A DNA stretch of 64,000 bases from Burkholderia sp. Bp8992 (GCF_003853705.1 NZ_QTQI01000024.1:1-64000); one strand, 5' to 3'. Shown: positions 46,109 to 55,248, numbered from the stretch's first letter. Made by a program: numbers and translations. Notes: a model not told the origin generated them from the sequence alone.

Positions 46109-47566
46109 TCAGTTCATCTGCGTGATGAACTTGGTGACCAGATAGCCGTCGAACGTCTCCGTTCCGCCCTCACTGCCGAAGCCGCTGTCCTTCACGCCGC
46201 CGAACGGGATCTCCGCCGGCCCCATCCCGAAGTGATTGATGTTGACCATGCCGGCTTCGAGCGCCCGGCCGATCCGGTGTGCATTGCGCGCCGAAGCGGT
46301 GAACGCGTACGACGCGAGGCCGAACGGCAAGCGATTGGCCTCGGCCAGCGCATCATCGAGTTCTTCGAACGGCACGATCCCGACGATCGGGCCGAACGGC
46401 TCCTCGTTCATCAGGCGCGACTCGCGCGCCGGGCCCAGCACGACCGTCGGCGCGAAGTAGTGCCCCGGCCCCGCCGCCGGCACGCGCGCCCCGCCTGCGG
46501 CAATCTCCGCCCCTTTCGCTTTCGCGTCGGCGACGAACGCGTCGATTTCGGACACGCGCCGCGCGTGCGCGAGCGGCCCCATCGTGGTCCCCTCTTCCAG
46601 CCCGTAGCCGACGCGGATCTTGCCGACCGCTTCGAGATACGCGGCGACGAACCGGTCGAACACCGGACGTTGCACGAAGAAACGCGTCGGCGATACGCAC
46701 ACCTGCCCGGCATTGCGAAACTTGTACGCTGCCAGCATCGTCGCCGCGCGTTCGATTTCGGCGTCCGCGCAGACCAGCACCGGCGCATGTCCGCCCAGCT
46801 CCATGGTCATGCGCTTCATGTGCGACGCGGCCAGCGCGGCCAGTTGCTTGCCGACCGGCACCGAACCCGTGAACGAGATCTTGCGCACGAGCGGCGACTC
46901 GATCAGCTGCGTGGACACGTCGCCCGGCACGCCCCAGACGACGTTCAGGCAGCCCGCGGGCAATCCGGCATCGTGAAAGATGCGCGCGAGCGCGACGATC
47001 GCGCTCGGCGATTCCTCGGGCCCTTTCAGCACCAGCGTGCAGCCCGACGCCAGCGCGGCCGCAATCTTGTGCATCGCCTGGCTGAACGGGAAATTCCACG
47101 GCGAGAACGCCGCGCACACGCCGATCGGTTCCCGCAGCACCGTCTGCGCGACGTCCGGGGAACGCGCTGGAATGACGCGGCCGTAGGTGCGGCGCCCCTC
47201 CTCCGCATGCCATTCGAGCTGCTCGGCGGACGACGCGACCTCGGCGATCGCCTCGCGAAGCGGCTTGCCCTGGTCCATCGTGATGCGACGGCCGATGGTC
47301 TCGGCACGCTCGCGCACTAGCGCAGCCGCGCGGCGCAGGATGTCCGAACGGGCGAGCGGCGACTCGCGGCGCCACGTCGCGAACGCGCGATGCGCGGCGC
47401 GCACCGCCGCGTCGAGATCGTCCGGTGTCGCATGGGGCAAGTCGCCGAGCACGTCGCCGGTTCCCGGATCGAGAACGGGCTGCGTGCGCCGGCCGTCGGC
47501 CTGCAGGAACCGGCCGTCGATATACAGGTGGAGCGACGCGTAATCGCGTTGCGCATCAGACGCCAT
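46109..47566 (-). CDS. NAD(P)-dependent aldehyde dehydrogenase (succinate-semialdehyde type)
   Basis: This 485-residue enzyme has the catalytic Cys in [12 protein letters not shown] (about residue 289), Glu in [20 protein letters not shown] and [10 protein letters not shown]. It groups with succinate-semialdehyde/glycolaldehyde/benzaldehyde-like dehydrogenases. It is the last gene of the operon starting at 55190, and oxidation of an aldehyde made by the ThDP enzyme is its likely role. ATG 47566 has a poor ribosome site; an in-frame TTG about 15 codons upstream follows GAGG and may be the true start. Confidence 0.85.
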   Translation of the reverse strand: MASDAQRDYASLHLYIDGRFLQADGRRTQPVLDPGTGDVLGDLPHATPDDLDAAVRAAHRAFATWRRESPLARSDILRRAAALVRERAETIGRRITMDQGKPLREAIAEVASSAEQLEWHAEEGRRTYGRVIPARSPDVAQTVLREPIGVCAAFSPWNFPFSQAMHKIAAALASGCTLVLKGPEESPSAIVALARIFHDAGLPAGCLNVVWGVPGDVSTQLIESPLVRKISFTGSVPVGKQLAALAASHMKRMTMELGGHAPVLVCADAEIERAATMLAAYKFRNAGQVCVSPTRFFVQRPVFDRFVAAYLEAVGKIRVGYGLEEGTTMGPLAHARRVSEIDAFVADAKAKGAEIAAGGARVPAAGPGHYFAPTVVLGPARESRLMNEEPFGPIVGIVPFEELDDALAEANRLPFGLASYAFTASARNAHRIGRALEAGMVNINHFGMGPAEIPFGGVKDSGFGSEGGTETFDGYLVTKFITQMN

Positions 47567-47649
47567 GCGGGAAGTCAGGGGCGTAAACGGGATCAAGACG
47601 GATACCTCGGTAGAAACTGCACGATGAGCCGGACGGTGCGACGATCGCA

Positions 47650-47982
47650 TCACGCGGCCTGGCTCGGCGCACGCAGCAGGCCGCCGATTTCCTGCCGGAG
47701 GATCTGGTTGTCCTGCCGGACAAGCAGATGCCGGACCTTGCCGCGAAACGTCCTGAACTCGGGATCGGCCATCAGCACCGCACGACGCCGGGCGCGATCG
47801 TCCAGCGAATCGAACGCCCACAGATAGACGAGCTGGTTCAGCGGCCCGATTTCCGTCGCAAAACAACCGACCATCGTGCCGAGCGCCTGCTCCTGCGCGG
47901 CGCGCCCGCATTCCGCGTACAGCCGCAGATATTCGGCGACGCCGCCCGGCACCAGCGTGTAGGTGCGTTGCTCAACAAACAT
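47650..47982 (-). CDS. NIPSNAP-family protein
   Basis: This 110-residue protein has the dimeric ferredoxin-like fold of NIPSNAP proteins: an [19 protein letters not shown] strand-helix opening, a [17 protein letters not shown] centre and a helical end. Such proteins often accompany catabolic operons, but their biochemical role is mostly unknown. It may act as a small-molecule-handling or accessory protein. Its start overlaps the end of the flavin monooxygenase gene by 11 bases. It has no signal peptide. Confidence 0.8.
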   Translation of the reverse strand: MFVEQRTYTLVPGGVAEYLRLYAECGRAAQEQALGTMVGCFATEIGPLNQLVYLWAFDSLDDRARRRAVLMADPEFRTFRGKVRHLLVRQDNQILRQEIGGLLRAPSQAA

Positions 47983-49603
47983 GTGCTTCCTCCGGTTGTC
48001 GCGGCGCGAACGCCTGAAAGGCTGCGCTCACGCGGGCCATGCCCACGGCATCCGTCTGCGCCGCGACGTAGCGATCCGGGCGCACCACCACGAGCGGGCC
48101 GGCGTGCCGGTCGAACCAGTCCGCCAGCGCGTTGTCGACATCCTCGACGCACGTGCTGCCGTGGGTGCTGGTCACCCGCCGCGCGCGGCCGATGCCGCTG
48201 CGCGAACGACTGACCTGGACGAACGTCGCGCCCAGCGCCGCCCAGTACGCACGATCGTCGTCGCTCAGGCACGCCTGCGGATCGCATTGCCAGCCGACGA
48301 TCGAGAACCACGGGCCCAGCACGTCGTCGAGCTTGCGGCGCACGCCGTCGGCCGTTTCGACGTCGGGCTGCGTGATCATCCTGCCGACTGAATCGCCCGG
48401 AGCCCCCGGCAGCACGATGCCCCGCGTATAGCTCGGCATCGGCTTGAAACGCATCTGCAGGATGTAGTCCTTCAGGCCCGGCGCATACCGCGCGAGCCCG
48501 AGAAAGCAGTCGCGCAGGAACGCGACGAGCCGGTTGGTCGGCATCAGCATCGCGCCGAACGCGTCCGCCAGGTCGATCATCGCCTTCGCATGGTCGCGCC
48601 GCTCCGATTCGTAGCTGCCGATCACGCCGGGATGCAATGTGCCGTTGACGACGCCCGCCAGTTTCCACGCGAGATTGCCCACGTCGCGCAAGCCCGCATT
48701 CAGGCCCTGGCCGACCCACGGCGGCGTCAGGTGGGCGGCATCGCCGACGAGCGCCACGCGACCGACCAGGAAACGTTCGGCGAGGCGCGAATGGTGCGTA
48801 TAGGTTCGCGCGCGCACGATCTCGATGCGATCGACGTCGTCGACGTACGGCGCGATCAGCGCGCGGATCGAGTCCGGTTGCGCGATCGCCTCTTCGTCCT
48901 CATGCGGGAACACGAGAAACTCCCAGCGCCGGAAATTGAACGGCAGATAGATGCAGACGTTCGGGCGGCGCGGGTCGCAGTTCAGCGCCGTGCACGGCTG
49001 GTCGAGCCCCGCGTTCTTCACGTCGACCACGACCCATTTGATCGGATGCGTCGTGCCGGCCAGCTTGACGCCCAGCAGCTCGCGCATCGGGCTGCGCCCG
49101 CCGTCGGCCGCCACCACGTAGTCGGCCTCCAGCGCATACTGCTGCCCGTCGGTGCGGCGCACCTGCAACGTGACGCGCGCGTCGTCCTGTTCCACGCCGA
49201 CCACTTCCTCGCTGGTCCGCAGCGACACGTGCGGATAACGGGCCAGCCCGTCGCGCAGCGTCCGCTCGGCCAGTTGCTGCATGAAGATGTTGCGCCGCCA
49301 CCAGCCGAATTCGCGTCTCGACGGGCGGATGTCGGCAAAGCATTCGCCGTTCGCCTTGAACATGCGCAGCGGCACGTTCTGGATGATGTCACGGCTCAGT
49401 TCGTCGGCGAGGCCTGCGGTCTGAAACATCCGCAATGCTTCATCGTCGATGCCGACCGCGCGCGGAAATTCGACGATCTGCGGCGCCTTCTCGATGATCA
49501 CCGTCGCGACGCCATAGAGGCCCAGCAGGTTCGCCATCGCCACGCCGTTCGGGCCCGCGCCGACGATCGCGACCGAGGTCCGCTCCGGATTGTTCGCTTT
49601 CAT
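47972..49603 (-). CDS. FAD-dependent aromatic hydroxylase (MhpA-like)
   Basis: This 543-residue class A flavoprotein monooxygenase has the FAD-binding VAIVGAGPNGVAMANLLG (residues 12-29), the DG motif YVVAADGGRSPMRE, and GDAAHLTPPWVGQGLNAGLRD. It is closest in layout to MhpA, which hydroxylates 3-(3-hydroxyphenyl)propionate to the catechol. The actual ring substrate here is unknown, because no other mhp gene accompanies it. GGGAGG precedes the start. It lies 3 bp after the alpha/beta hydrolase, and a VOC protein that could cleave a catechol is encoded in the same operon. Confidence 0.83.
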   Translation of the reverse strand: MKANNPERTSVAIVGAGPNGVAMANLLGLYGVATVIIEKAPQIVEFPRAVGIDDEALRMFQTAGLADELSRDIIQNVPLRMFKANGECFADIRPSRREFGWWRRNIFMQQLAERTLRDGLARYPHVSLRTSEEVVGVEQDDARVTLQVRRTDGQQYALEADYVVAADGGRSPMRELLGVKLAGTTHPIKWVVVDVKNAGLDQPCTALNCDPRRPNVCIYLPFNFRRWEFLVFPHEDEEAIAQPDSIRALIAPYVDDVDRIEIVRARTYTHHSRLAERFLVGRVALVGDAAHLTPPWVGQGLNAGLRDVGNLAWKLAGVVNGTLHPGVIGSYESERRDHAKAMIDLADAFGAMLMPTNRLVAFLRDCFLGLARYAPGLKDYILQMRFKPMPSYTRGIVLPGAPGDSVGRMITQPDVETADGVRRKLDDVLGPWFSIVGWQCDPQACLSDDDRAYWAALGATFVQVSRSRSGIGRARRVTSTHGSTCVEDVDNALADWFDRHAGPLVVVRPDRYVAAQTDAVGMARVSAAFQAFAPRQPEEAHVC

Positions 49604-49606
49604 GCG

Positions 49607-50488
49607 TCAGCCTCCCGTGCGCCACGCCGGATCGTCGAGACGATCGAGCCACGTGCGCAATGCGTGGTTGAACGCAGCCGGCTGATCGTCGTGCACGTAA
49701 TGCGTCGCGCCGGGAATGTCGATCCGTTCGATTTCCGCATTGGCGGCCGCCATTTCGGCCGCCACGTCCGCGGACAGGAAATCCGAGTCACCGCCGCGCA
49801 ACAGCAGCGTGGGCACGTGCAGGTTCAGGACCAGCGGCCACAGATGGACGAGTTGCTCCGGCGTCGCGGCCAGCCGGGCCGCCGCGATCCCTTCCGCGTC
49901 GTGCCGCCACACGATCCGCCCGTGCGCATCCTCTTTCAGCGAGTGAGCGATACGCGAATCGAGCGCGGATTCCGCGATGTTCGGCCGCTGGCGCCGCCAG
50001 AACGCGCGCGCGTCGTCCCACGATGCGAACGCGTCCGGCGTGTCCTGCAGCTCGCGCTTGATGCGCTCCGAACCCGGCGAGCCGGCCGACGCACCGGGGC
50101 CCATGTCCTCGATCACGAGACCCGCGAGCCGTTCCCGCTGTGCCGCCGCGTAGACGAACGCATTGGCGCCGCCCATCGAGTGCCCGACCAGCACGAATCG
50201 TCGCAGGTCGAGCGCCTGCACCAGCGCGTCGAGATCGCGCACGTAGGTGGCCGCGTAGTAGTCCCGGCGAGGATCCCAGTCGCTCAGCCCGCGCCCGCGC
50301 TGATCGAGCGCGACGACCCGGTAGCGGTCGACCAGCATAGCGGCGACGGGCGCCCAGGTCTGCGCATAACTGCGCAGACCGTGCAGCATCACCACGGTCG
50401 GCGCGTCGTCGCGCCCCCAGCTTACGAAGTGCAGCCGCAGCCCATCGTTGTCGACCCATCCATCCCTGGCGGATGCCGTGTTCATCAT
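49607..50488 (-). CDS. Alpha/beta hydrolase
   Basis: This 293-residue hydrolase has the oxyanion HGL motif near residue 36, nucleophile S104 in VGHSMGG, an acid in GGDSDF and a late His in GATHYVHDD. In a ring-cleavage operon it could hydrolyse a C-C bond like MhpC, or open an enol-lactone. The sequence does not decide between these. The start at 50488 (ATGATG) follows GGGGAG. It is tightly spaced between the AA_synth gene (24 bp) and the flavin hydroxylase (3 bp). Confidence 0.82.
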   Translation of the reverse strand: MMNTASARDGWVDNDGLRLHFVSWGRDDAPTVVMLHGLRSYAQTWAPVAAMLVDRYRVVALDQRGRGLSDWDPRRDYYAATYVRDLDALVQALDLRRFVLVGHSMGGANAFVYAAAQRERLAGLVIEDMGPGASAGSPGSERIKRELQDTPDAFASWDDARAFWRRQRPNIAESALDSRIAHSLKEDAHGRIVWRHDAEGIAAARLAATPEQLVHLWPLVLNLHVPTLLLRGGDSDFLSADVAAEMAAANAEIERIDIPGATHYVHDDQPAAFNHALRTWLDRLDDPAWRTGG

Positions 50489-50512
50489 GTGCTCCCCGGC
50501 TGGCATGCGCAC

Positions 50513-51118
50513 TCAGACCAGACCGTCGCGACCGACGATCTCGCTCGCCTTCAGGCCGCCGAGCCGCGCGTGCAGCCGGCCGCGCGTCGCGAACGCGAAG
50601 ATCACCAGCACTTCGTCGTCGTTGGGCGCATCGGGAAACAGGCACGTCACCGTGTCGTAGTGCGAGCGCACGTAAAGCGCATCCTTGTGCGCGAGCGGCA
50701 CGTCGATCACCGTATTGATCGGGCCGCGCTTGCCGCTCGACGGCACCCACGATTTCCCGCCGCCCAACGCCGCCCGGATCGGCTCCGCGAAGATCGACGT
50801 GAGGAACGCGTTGCCGTGTTCGTATTCGCCGGCCGAGCCGACCAGGCAGGCCTTGCCGTAGCTTTCGATCGCGCGGCCGTCGGCGAGCGTCTCGATGCGT
50901 CGCGCAAACTCCTTGCCGAGTGCGGGCGACGGGCGCACGAGATCGTCGAGGTTTTCGCTGAATCGCCCCGCATACGGGTTGTGAACGGCCGCGGCGATCA
51001 CGATCTTGCGCAGCGGCTCGCCATCCGCGAGCTGGCCGGATTCGTTCGCGAGCGAATCCTCGATCTGCGTGTACCACTTGCGGATATGAAAACCTTCGAA
51101 ATTGGCAGTCTTGTTCAT
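50513..51118 (-). CDS. AA_synth-family protein (DUF1185)
   Basis: This 201-residue protein matches the AA_synth family (PF06684): RKIVIAAAVHNPYAGRF, the central GKACLVGSAGEYEHGNAFL and the C-terminal AFATRGRLHARLGG. The family name is historical; its fold is known but I know of no settled reaction. It often sits in catabolic operons next to amidohydrolases or oxygenases. I chose ATG 51118, which follows AAGGA at the best distance, over ATG 51124. It may be a hydrolase or isomerase of the pathway, and that is a guess. Confidence 0.78.
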   Translation of the reverse strand: MNKTANFEGFHIRKWYTQIEDSLANESGQLADGEPLRKIVIAAAVHNPYAGRFSENLDDLVRPSPALGKEFARRIETLADGRAIESYGKACLVGSAGEYEHGNAFLTSIFAEPIRAALGGGKSWVPSSGKRGPINTVIDVPLAHKDALYVRSHYDTVTCLFPDAPNDDEVLVIFAFATRGRLHARLGGLKASEIVGRDGLV

Positions 51119-51166
51119 CAGCATTCCTTTATAAAATGTCTATGATGCGTACTGAAAGGCAGCGGC

Positions 51167-51682
51167 TCAGTCGAACAACGGCTCGAGCTCGACAGGATCG
51201 CTTGGCGCGTTGTAGCGATGCAGCACGCGCTTGCCCTCTTCGTCGTCCGTGACGGTTTCGCAGAAGAATTCGAGCCGGTTGCCGTCGGGGTCCGTGAAAT
51301 ACACGCCGATCCCGACCTTGTGATCGGTGATCTTGACGATCGGCACGTGGCGGCGGAGCAGCATCCCGTACAGGCGGCGCAGTTCGGTCAGGCCGCCGGC
51401 GATTTCGAGGCCGTAGTGCTGCAGGCCGATCGTGCCGAGCTCCGCATCCGACGCCGCGCGAATCAGCGCGATGTCGTGGTGCTTCTGGCCGAACGACATG
51501 AACACCCACTGCTCGCCGCGCGCGGTTTCCGTCATGCCGAGCACCTCGGCGTACCAGGTGCTCGAGTGAACGGGATCGCGCACGAACAGCGACAGGTGGG
51601 TGCGCTGCACGCACGGAATCGGCAGCGGCAGGCCGCTCGCGTTCGCACGTTCGGCGTATTGCTGGATATCGGACGGTGTCAT
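51167..51682 (-). CDS. VOC-family protein, possible extradiol dioxygenase
   Basis: This 171-residue protein has the paired beta-alpha-beta-beta-beta units of the vicinal-oxygen-chelate superfamily. The usual metal triad is visible: H29 (RTHLSLFV), H89 (LQHYGLEI) and E138 (GNRLEFFCE). In a single-module protein of this size it could be a small extradiol dioxygenase, a glyoxalase-type isomerase or a resistance protein. The presence of an MhpA-like hydroxylase and an alpha/beta hydrolase in the same operon favours ring cleavage. GGAG lies before the start. Confidence 0.8.
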   Translation of the reverse strand: MTPSDIQQYAERANASGLPLPIPCVQRTHLSLFVRDPVHSSTWYAEVLGMTETARGEQWVFMSFGQKHHDIALIRAASDAELGTIGLQHYGLEIAGGLTELRRLYGMLLRRHVPIVKITDHKVGIGVYFTDPDGNRLEFFCETVTDDEEGKRVLHRYNAPSDPVELEPLFD

Positions 51683-51694
51683 CGCTCGCTCCGC

Positions 51695-52732
51695 TCAGTG
51701 GGTCGACTGCGCGTGGGCCACGAGCGGCGCTTCGAACGGGGTCCACGCCACGGCCGTGATCTCGCTGAAATCGCGCCATTCCTTGGTCCAGTTCCGGCCG
51801 CCGTCGCGCGATCGGAACAGGTGTCCGTACTTGGTGCCCGCATAGACGAGCGCCGGCTCGGCCGCATGGACGCCGAACGCCCAGAACGTGGAGTTCGGCG
51901 GCGTGTGCAGGTCCGTCTCGCGCCACGCGTAGCCGCGATCGACCGAGCGGTAGATGCGGCTGCGGGTGCCCGGCGTGCCGTCGCCGATCGCCATCAGCAG
52001 GTCGCCCTCCGGCTCCGGCAGTTGCACGACCGTCCGTGTGTAGTAAAGCCCGTCGAAGCGGTCGCGCGACAGCTTGCCGTCCCACGTCAGGCCGTCGTCC
52101 TCGCTCACGTACACCGCGTTGACCGTCAGCAGCACCGTGGTCTTCGGCCGGCCCGGCGTGGCGGGCAGCACGGCGATCGCGTGAATGTCGCTGTTGCGGA
52201 TCGCGCTGCCCGGGCCGTCCACGCGCGTCCAGCTCGCACCGGCATCCCGGCTGCGCCACGCGCCGCCCTCCTCCACGCCGTACCAGACGTTGCGACCGTC
52301 TTCCGGGTCCACGCAGATCGTCAGCAGCCGCGGACGATTGACGCCCGAGCAGAACTCCGGAAACTCGGGCGCCGTTCTCGCCCAGGTCACGCCCGCGTCG
52401 CTCGACTTGTAAAGCGCGGCGCGCGACGGTGCGCCGGTGCCCGCATAGAGCACCGCCGGGTTCGCGGGATCGATCGCGATGGACCAGACCGTCTGCCCGT
52501 TCAGCAGGTTCTCGGGCCGGAACCAGTGCGCGCCGCCATCCTCGCTGATGCACAGCCCCGAATCGGCGCCGGCATAGACGCGCGACGGCGTCGCGGGGTC
52601 CACCGCGAGCGCGCGCACGATGCCGTCGAACTCGATCGGTTCGGCGAGCCCGAGGCGATGCCAGGTCTTGCCGTCGTCGTTCGAGCGCAGGATGCCTTGC
52701 CCGGCCGTGGCGACCAGTACGGTTGCGGTCAT
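51695..52732 (-). CDS. BNR-repeat beta-propeller protein (sialidase-like fold)
   Basis: This 345-residue protein holds at least five SxDxGxTW-type Asp-box repeats: SNDDGKTWHRL, SEDGGAHWF, SSDAGVTWAR, SEDDGLTWDG and SRDGGRNWTKE. It has no signal peptide, so it should be a cytosolic beta-propeller. Sialidase catalytic arginines are not evident, and a glycan role makes little sense in this operon. A lactonase or other propeller hydrolase is more plausible. AAGGAG lies seven bases before the start. It is 15 bp after the SDR gene and 12 bp before the VOC gene, so it is firmly inside the transcript. Confidence 0.8.
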   Translation of the reverse strand: MTATVLVATAGQGILRSNDDGKTWHRLGLAEPIEFDGIVRALAVDPATPSRVYAGADSGLCISEDGGAHWFRPENLLNGQTVWSIAIDPANPAVLYAGTGAPSRAALYKSSDAGVTWARTAPEFPEFCSGVNRPRLLTICVDPEDGRNVWYGVEEGGAWRSRDAGASWTRVDGPGSAIRNSDIHAIAVLPATPGRPKTTVLLTVNAVYVSEDDGLTWDGKLSRDRFDGLYYTRTVVQLPEPEGDLLMAIGDGTPGTRSRIYRSVDRGYAWRETDLHTPPNSTFWAFGVHAAEPALVYAGTKYGHLFRSRDGGRNWTKEWRDFSEITAVAWTPFEAPLVAHAQSTH

Positions 52733-52747
52733 GAAGTGCTCCTTGTG

Positions 52748-53560
52748 TCAGAGAAAAATGCCGCGCGTGAGCCCGCCGTCGCAGCCGATCGATTCGCCGG
52801 TGATCGAGCCGGATTTCGGCGACGCGAGAAACGCGACGATCCACCCCATCTCTTCCGGCTGCAGCACGCGGCGGATCGGCGTGACCTTCACGTAGTTGGC
52901 CTCGACCTCCGCGGCCGTGAGCCCCTGCTTCTGCGCTTCCTTCTCGTAGAGCTCGTGGATGTGCGGCGTCTCGACGACGCCCGGGTGAATCGTGTTGACC
53001 GTGATGCCGAACGGGCCGAGCTGGTCGGACAGCGTCTTGGTCAGATGCACGATCGCCACGTTGCGCATGCCGGACAGTTGCTTGCTGCCGCGGCCGGTCA
53101 GGCCGCCGATATTGACGATCCGGCCGAAGCCGTTGCGCCGCATGTAGGGCGCGGCCGCCTTCGCGCAACGCAGGTAGCCGACCACCTTGATATCGATGTC
53201 CTGCAGCAGCCCCTGCGGGTCGGCGTTTTCCAGCTCGGCCCGTACGAGCCCGCCCGGGTGCGCGGCGCCGTTCAGCAGGATGTCGAGCCGGCCGAAGCGC
53301 TCGACGCTCGCGGCCATCGCCGCTTCGACGGACGCCATGTCGGTCGTGTCCAGCGTGACGGGCAGGATTGCGCCGGCCGCGCTGCCCAGCGGCGCGAGCG
53401 CCGCGCGAATCTCGGCGGCCGCGACTTCGAGGTGTTCCATGCGTCGCGCGGCGATCGTGACGTTGACGCCTTCGCGCGCCAGTTCGAGCGCGACCGCCTT
53501 GCCGATGCCCATGCTGCCGCCGGTGATGAGCGCGGCTTTTCCGTGCAGTTGCAGATCCAT
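52748..53560 (-). CDS. SDR-family protein lacking the catalytic Tyr and Lys
   Basis: This 270-residue short-chain-dehydrogenase fold has the NAD-binding TGGSMGIGKA (14-23), NGAAH (usual NNAG) and HPGVVETP. The active-site YxxxK is absent: where Tyr and Lys should stand before HLTKTL the sequence is SGMRNVAIV, and the serine position is Gly (NIGGLTG). The protein is therefore either a non-redox relative using the fold for another reaction or an enzyme with an unusual catalytic set. It lies 49 bp after the ThDP gene. No strong ribosome site precedes ATG 53560. Confidence 0.85.
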   Translation of the reverse strand: MDLQLHGKAALITGGSMGIGKAVALELAREGVNVTIAARRMEHLEVAAAEIRAALAPLGSAAGAILPVTLDTTDMASVEAAMAASVERFGRLDILLNGAAHPGGLVRAELENADPQGLLQDIDIKVVGYLRCAKAAAPYMRRNGFGRIVNIGGLTGRGSKQLSGMRNVAIVHLTKTLSDQLGPFGITVNTIHPGVVETPHIHELYEKEAQKQGLTAAEVEANYVKVTPIRRVLQPEEMGWIVAFLASPKSGSITGESIGCDGGLTRGIFL

Positions 53561-53609
53561 GTCGATGAAAGGTGAGAGTCGGGATTGAAGAAAGGAGCGC
53601 GTTGCGCGA

Positions 53610-55190
53610 TCAGGACAACTGCATTTCGATGAGCGTCGGCCCGTCGGTGCGCGCGAGCGCGCCTTCGAGCGCCTGCGCCAGCGCCTGCGTCGTGCTCGCG
53701 CGTTCGGCCGGCACGCCATAGCCGCGCGACAGCGCGAGCCAGTCGATCGGCGGGTCGTCCAGCAGCGTCAGGCGGCTGGCGTGCGGCGTGTCGGCCGGCA
53801 GGCCGCTGCGCGCGAGCTCGGTCTGCAGGATCCCGTAGCGCCGGTTCGATGCGATCAGCATCACGATCGGCAAGCGCTCGCGCGCCATCGTCCACAACGC
53901 CTGGATCGTGTACTGCGCACTGCCGTCGGACTGCAGCGCGAACACGCGGCGTTCCGGGCACGCGACGGCGGCGCCGAGCGCGACCGGCAAACCCTGGCCG
54001 ATCGCACCGCCCGTGTTCGTGAGAATGGTGTGGCGACGCGCGCGCGCCGAGGCGGTCACGAACGGGTAGCCGCACGTGCCGCCTTCGATCGACACGATCG
54101 CGTCGTCGGGCAGCGCATTCGCGAGCACGCGGCCGACGGCCTGCGGCGCGAGCGGCCCGTCCTCGATCGACCAGCACTCGACTGGCACGCCGTCGGCGTG
54201 CTCCGGCGCGCCGATGCGATCCGCCAGCGCTTCGAGCGCATCGTCGGCCGCGTCGCCCGGTGCGGCGAGCGTCATGATGTCTTCAGGCCGCGCGAGTTCG
54301 CCCGGAATGCCTTCGTAGCCGAAGTACGTGACGGGCGCGAGCGCGCCGGCCAGCACCACGCGCCGGCCGGCCAGCGCCGCGAGCGCCGGCTCGGGGAAAT
54401 AAGGCAGGCGGTCGATGTCCGGCAGGCCGCCGCCACGCTCGGCGCGCGCCGGAAAGGTTTCGCTGAAGCAGGTCGTATCGGTGGCCGCCGCGATGCGCGC
54501 CGCCGAGCGCTGCCCGCGCGCCGACAGTGCACGGCCGCCCATCAGCAGCACCGCGCGATGGCCGCTGAGCAGCAGATCCGCGACCCGCTCGACCTGCGCG
54601 CGGTCGAACGTCATCGCGGCAGGACGAACGACGGCGGGCGACACCGCATCGCGCACCTTGACCGACTGGAGATCGACCGGCAGCACGAGCGTCGCGACGC
54701 CGCGCTGCGTGCCCATCGCAGCAGAAATCGCGTCGGCCGTATCGGTTGCAAGGTCCGTGTCACGCGCCACGCTGCGATACCACACCGACACCGGGCGGGC
54801 GAGCGATTCGATGTCGGACGTCAGCGGTGCGTCGTACTTCAGATGCTCGCGCGTGTGATCGCCGACGATGTTCAGGATCGGCGTGCGGGCGCGGCGCGCA
54901 TTGTGCAGATTGGCGATGCCGTTGGCGTGGCCGGGCCCGAGGTGCAGCAGCGTCATCGCGGGCTTGCCGGCCATGCGGCCATAGCCATCGGCGGCGCCCG
55001 TGCACACGCCCTCGAACAGCCCGAGGATCGAGCGCATGCCCGCCACGGTGTCGAGCGCACCGACGAACGGCATCTCGGTCGTGCCGGGATTGGCGAAACA
55101 GACGTCGACGCCGGCGTCTCGCGCCGTGGTGAGCACGACGCTCGCCCCGCTGCTTGCTTCGGTCACGCTGTCCAACTGTGGGATGTTCAT
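53610..55190 (-). CDS. Thiamine-diphosphate enzyme (acetolactate synthase/benzoylformate decarboxylase family)
   Basis: This 526-residue enzyme has the three-domain ThDP layout. The N-terminal Glu that activates the cofactor is E60 (LFEGVCTGAADGYGRM), the middle domain is degenerate, and the C-terminal ThDP motif is SDGSAQYT...SNRRYGI. The size and lack of an FAD-binding mid-domain suggest a 2-oxo-acid decarboxylase such as benzoylformate decarboxylase, not an acetolactate synthase. It is the first gene of the nine-gene operon. The operon promoter carries AATCCCG-N5-CGGGATT at 55230-55248. Its aldehyde product could be oxidised by the terminal ALDH. Confidence 0.83.
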   Translation of the reverse strand: MNIPQLDSVTEASSGASVVLTTARDAGVDVCFANPGTTEMPFVGALDTVAGMRSILGLFEGVCTGAADGYGRMAGKPAMTLLHLGPGHANGIANLHNARRARTPILNIVGDHTREHLKYDAPLTSDIESLARPVSVWYRSVARDTDLATDTADAISAAMGTQRGVATLVLPVDLQSVKVRDAVSPAVVRPAAMTFDRAQVERVADLLLSGHRAVLLMGGRALSARGQRSAARIAAATDTTCFSETFPARAERGGGLPDIDRLPYFPEPALAALAGRRVVLAGALAPVTYFGYEGIPGELARPEDIMTLAAPGDAADDALEALADRIGAPEHADGVPVECWSIEDGPLAPQAVGRVLANALPDDAIVSIEGGTCGYPFVTASARARRHTILTNTGGAIGQGLPVALGAAVACPERRVFALQSDGSAQYTIQALWTMARERLPIVMLIASNRRYGILQTELARSGLPADTPHASRLTLLDDPPIDWLALSRGYGVPAERASTTQALAQALEGALARTDGPTLIEMQLS

Positions 55191-55229
55191 GCGGATGCTC
55201 GACGGATTTGGCTGAAGTATTTTTACTTT

Positions 55230-55248
55230 AATCCCGAATTACGGGATT
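55230..55248. promoter_or_regulatory. Palindromic operator copy B (AATCCCG-N5-CGGGATT)
   Basis: AATCCCG-AATTA-CGGGATT lies 40 bp before the ThDP gene start, a repressor-like position. The arms and spacer length equal those of copy A at 35547-35567. Confidence 0.65.

Noticed and set aside
46109-47911. Extended 600-residue version of the aldehyde dehydrogenase
   Set aside because: The added N-terminus overlaps the NIPSNAP gene in another frame and lacks family similarity. The enzyme is complete from about 47566.
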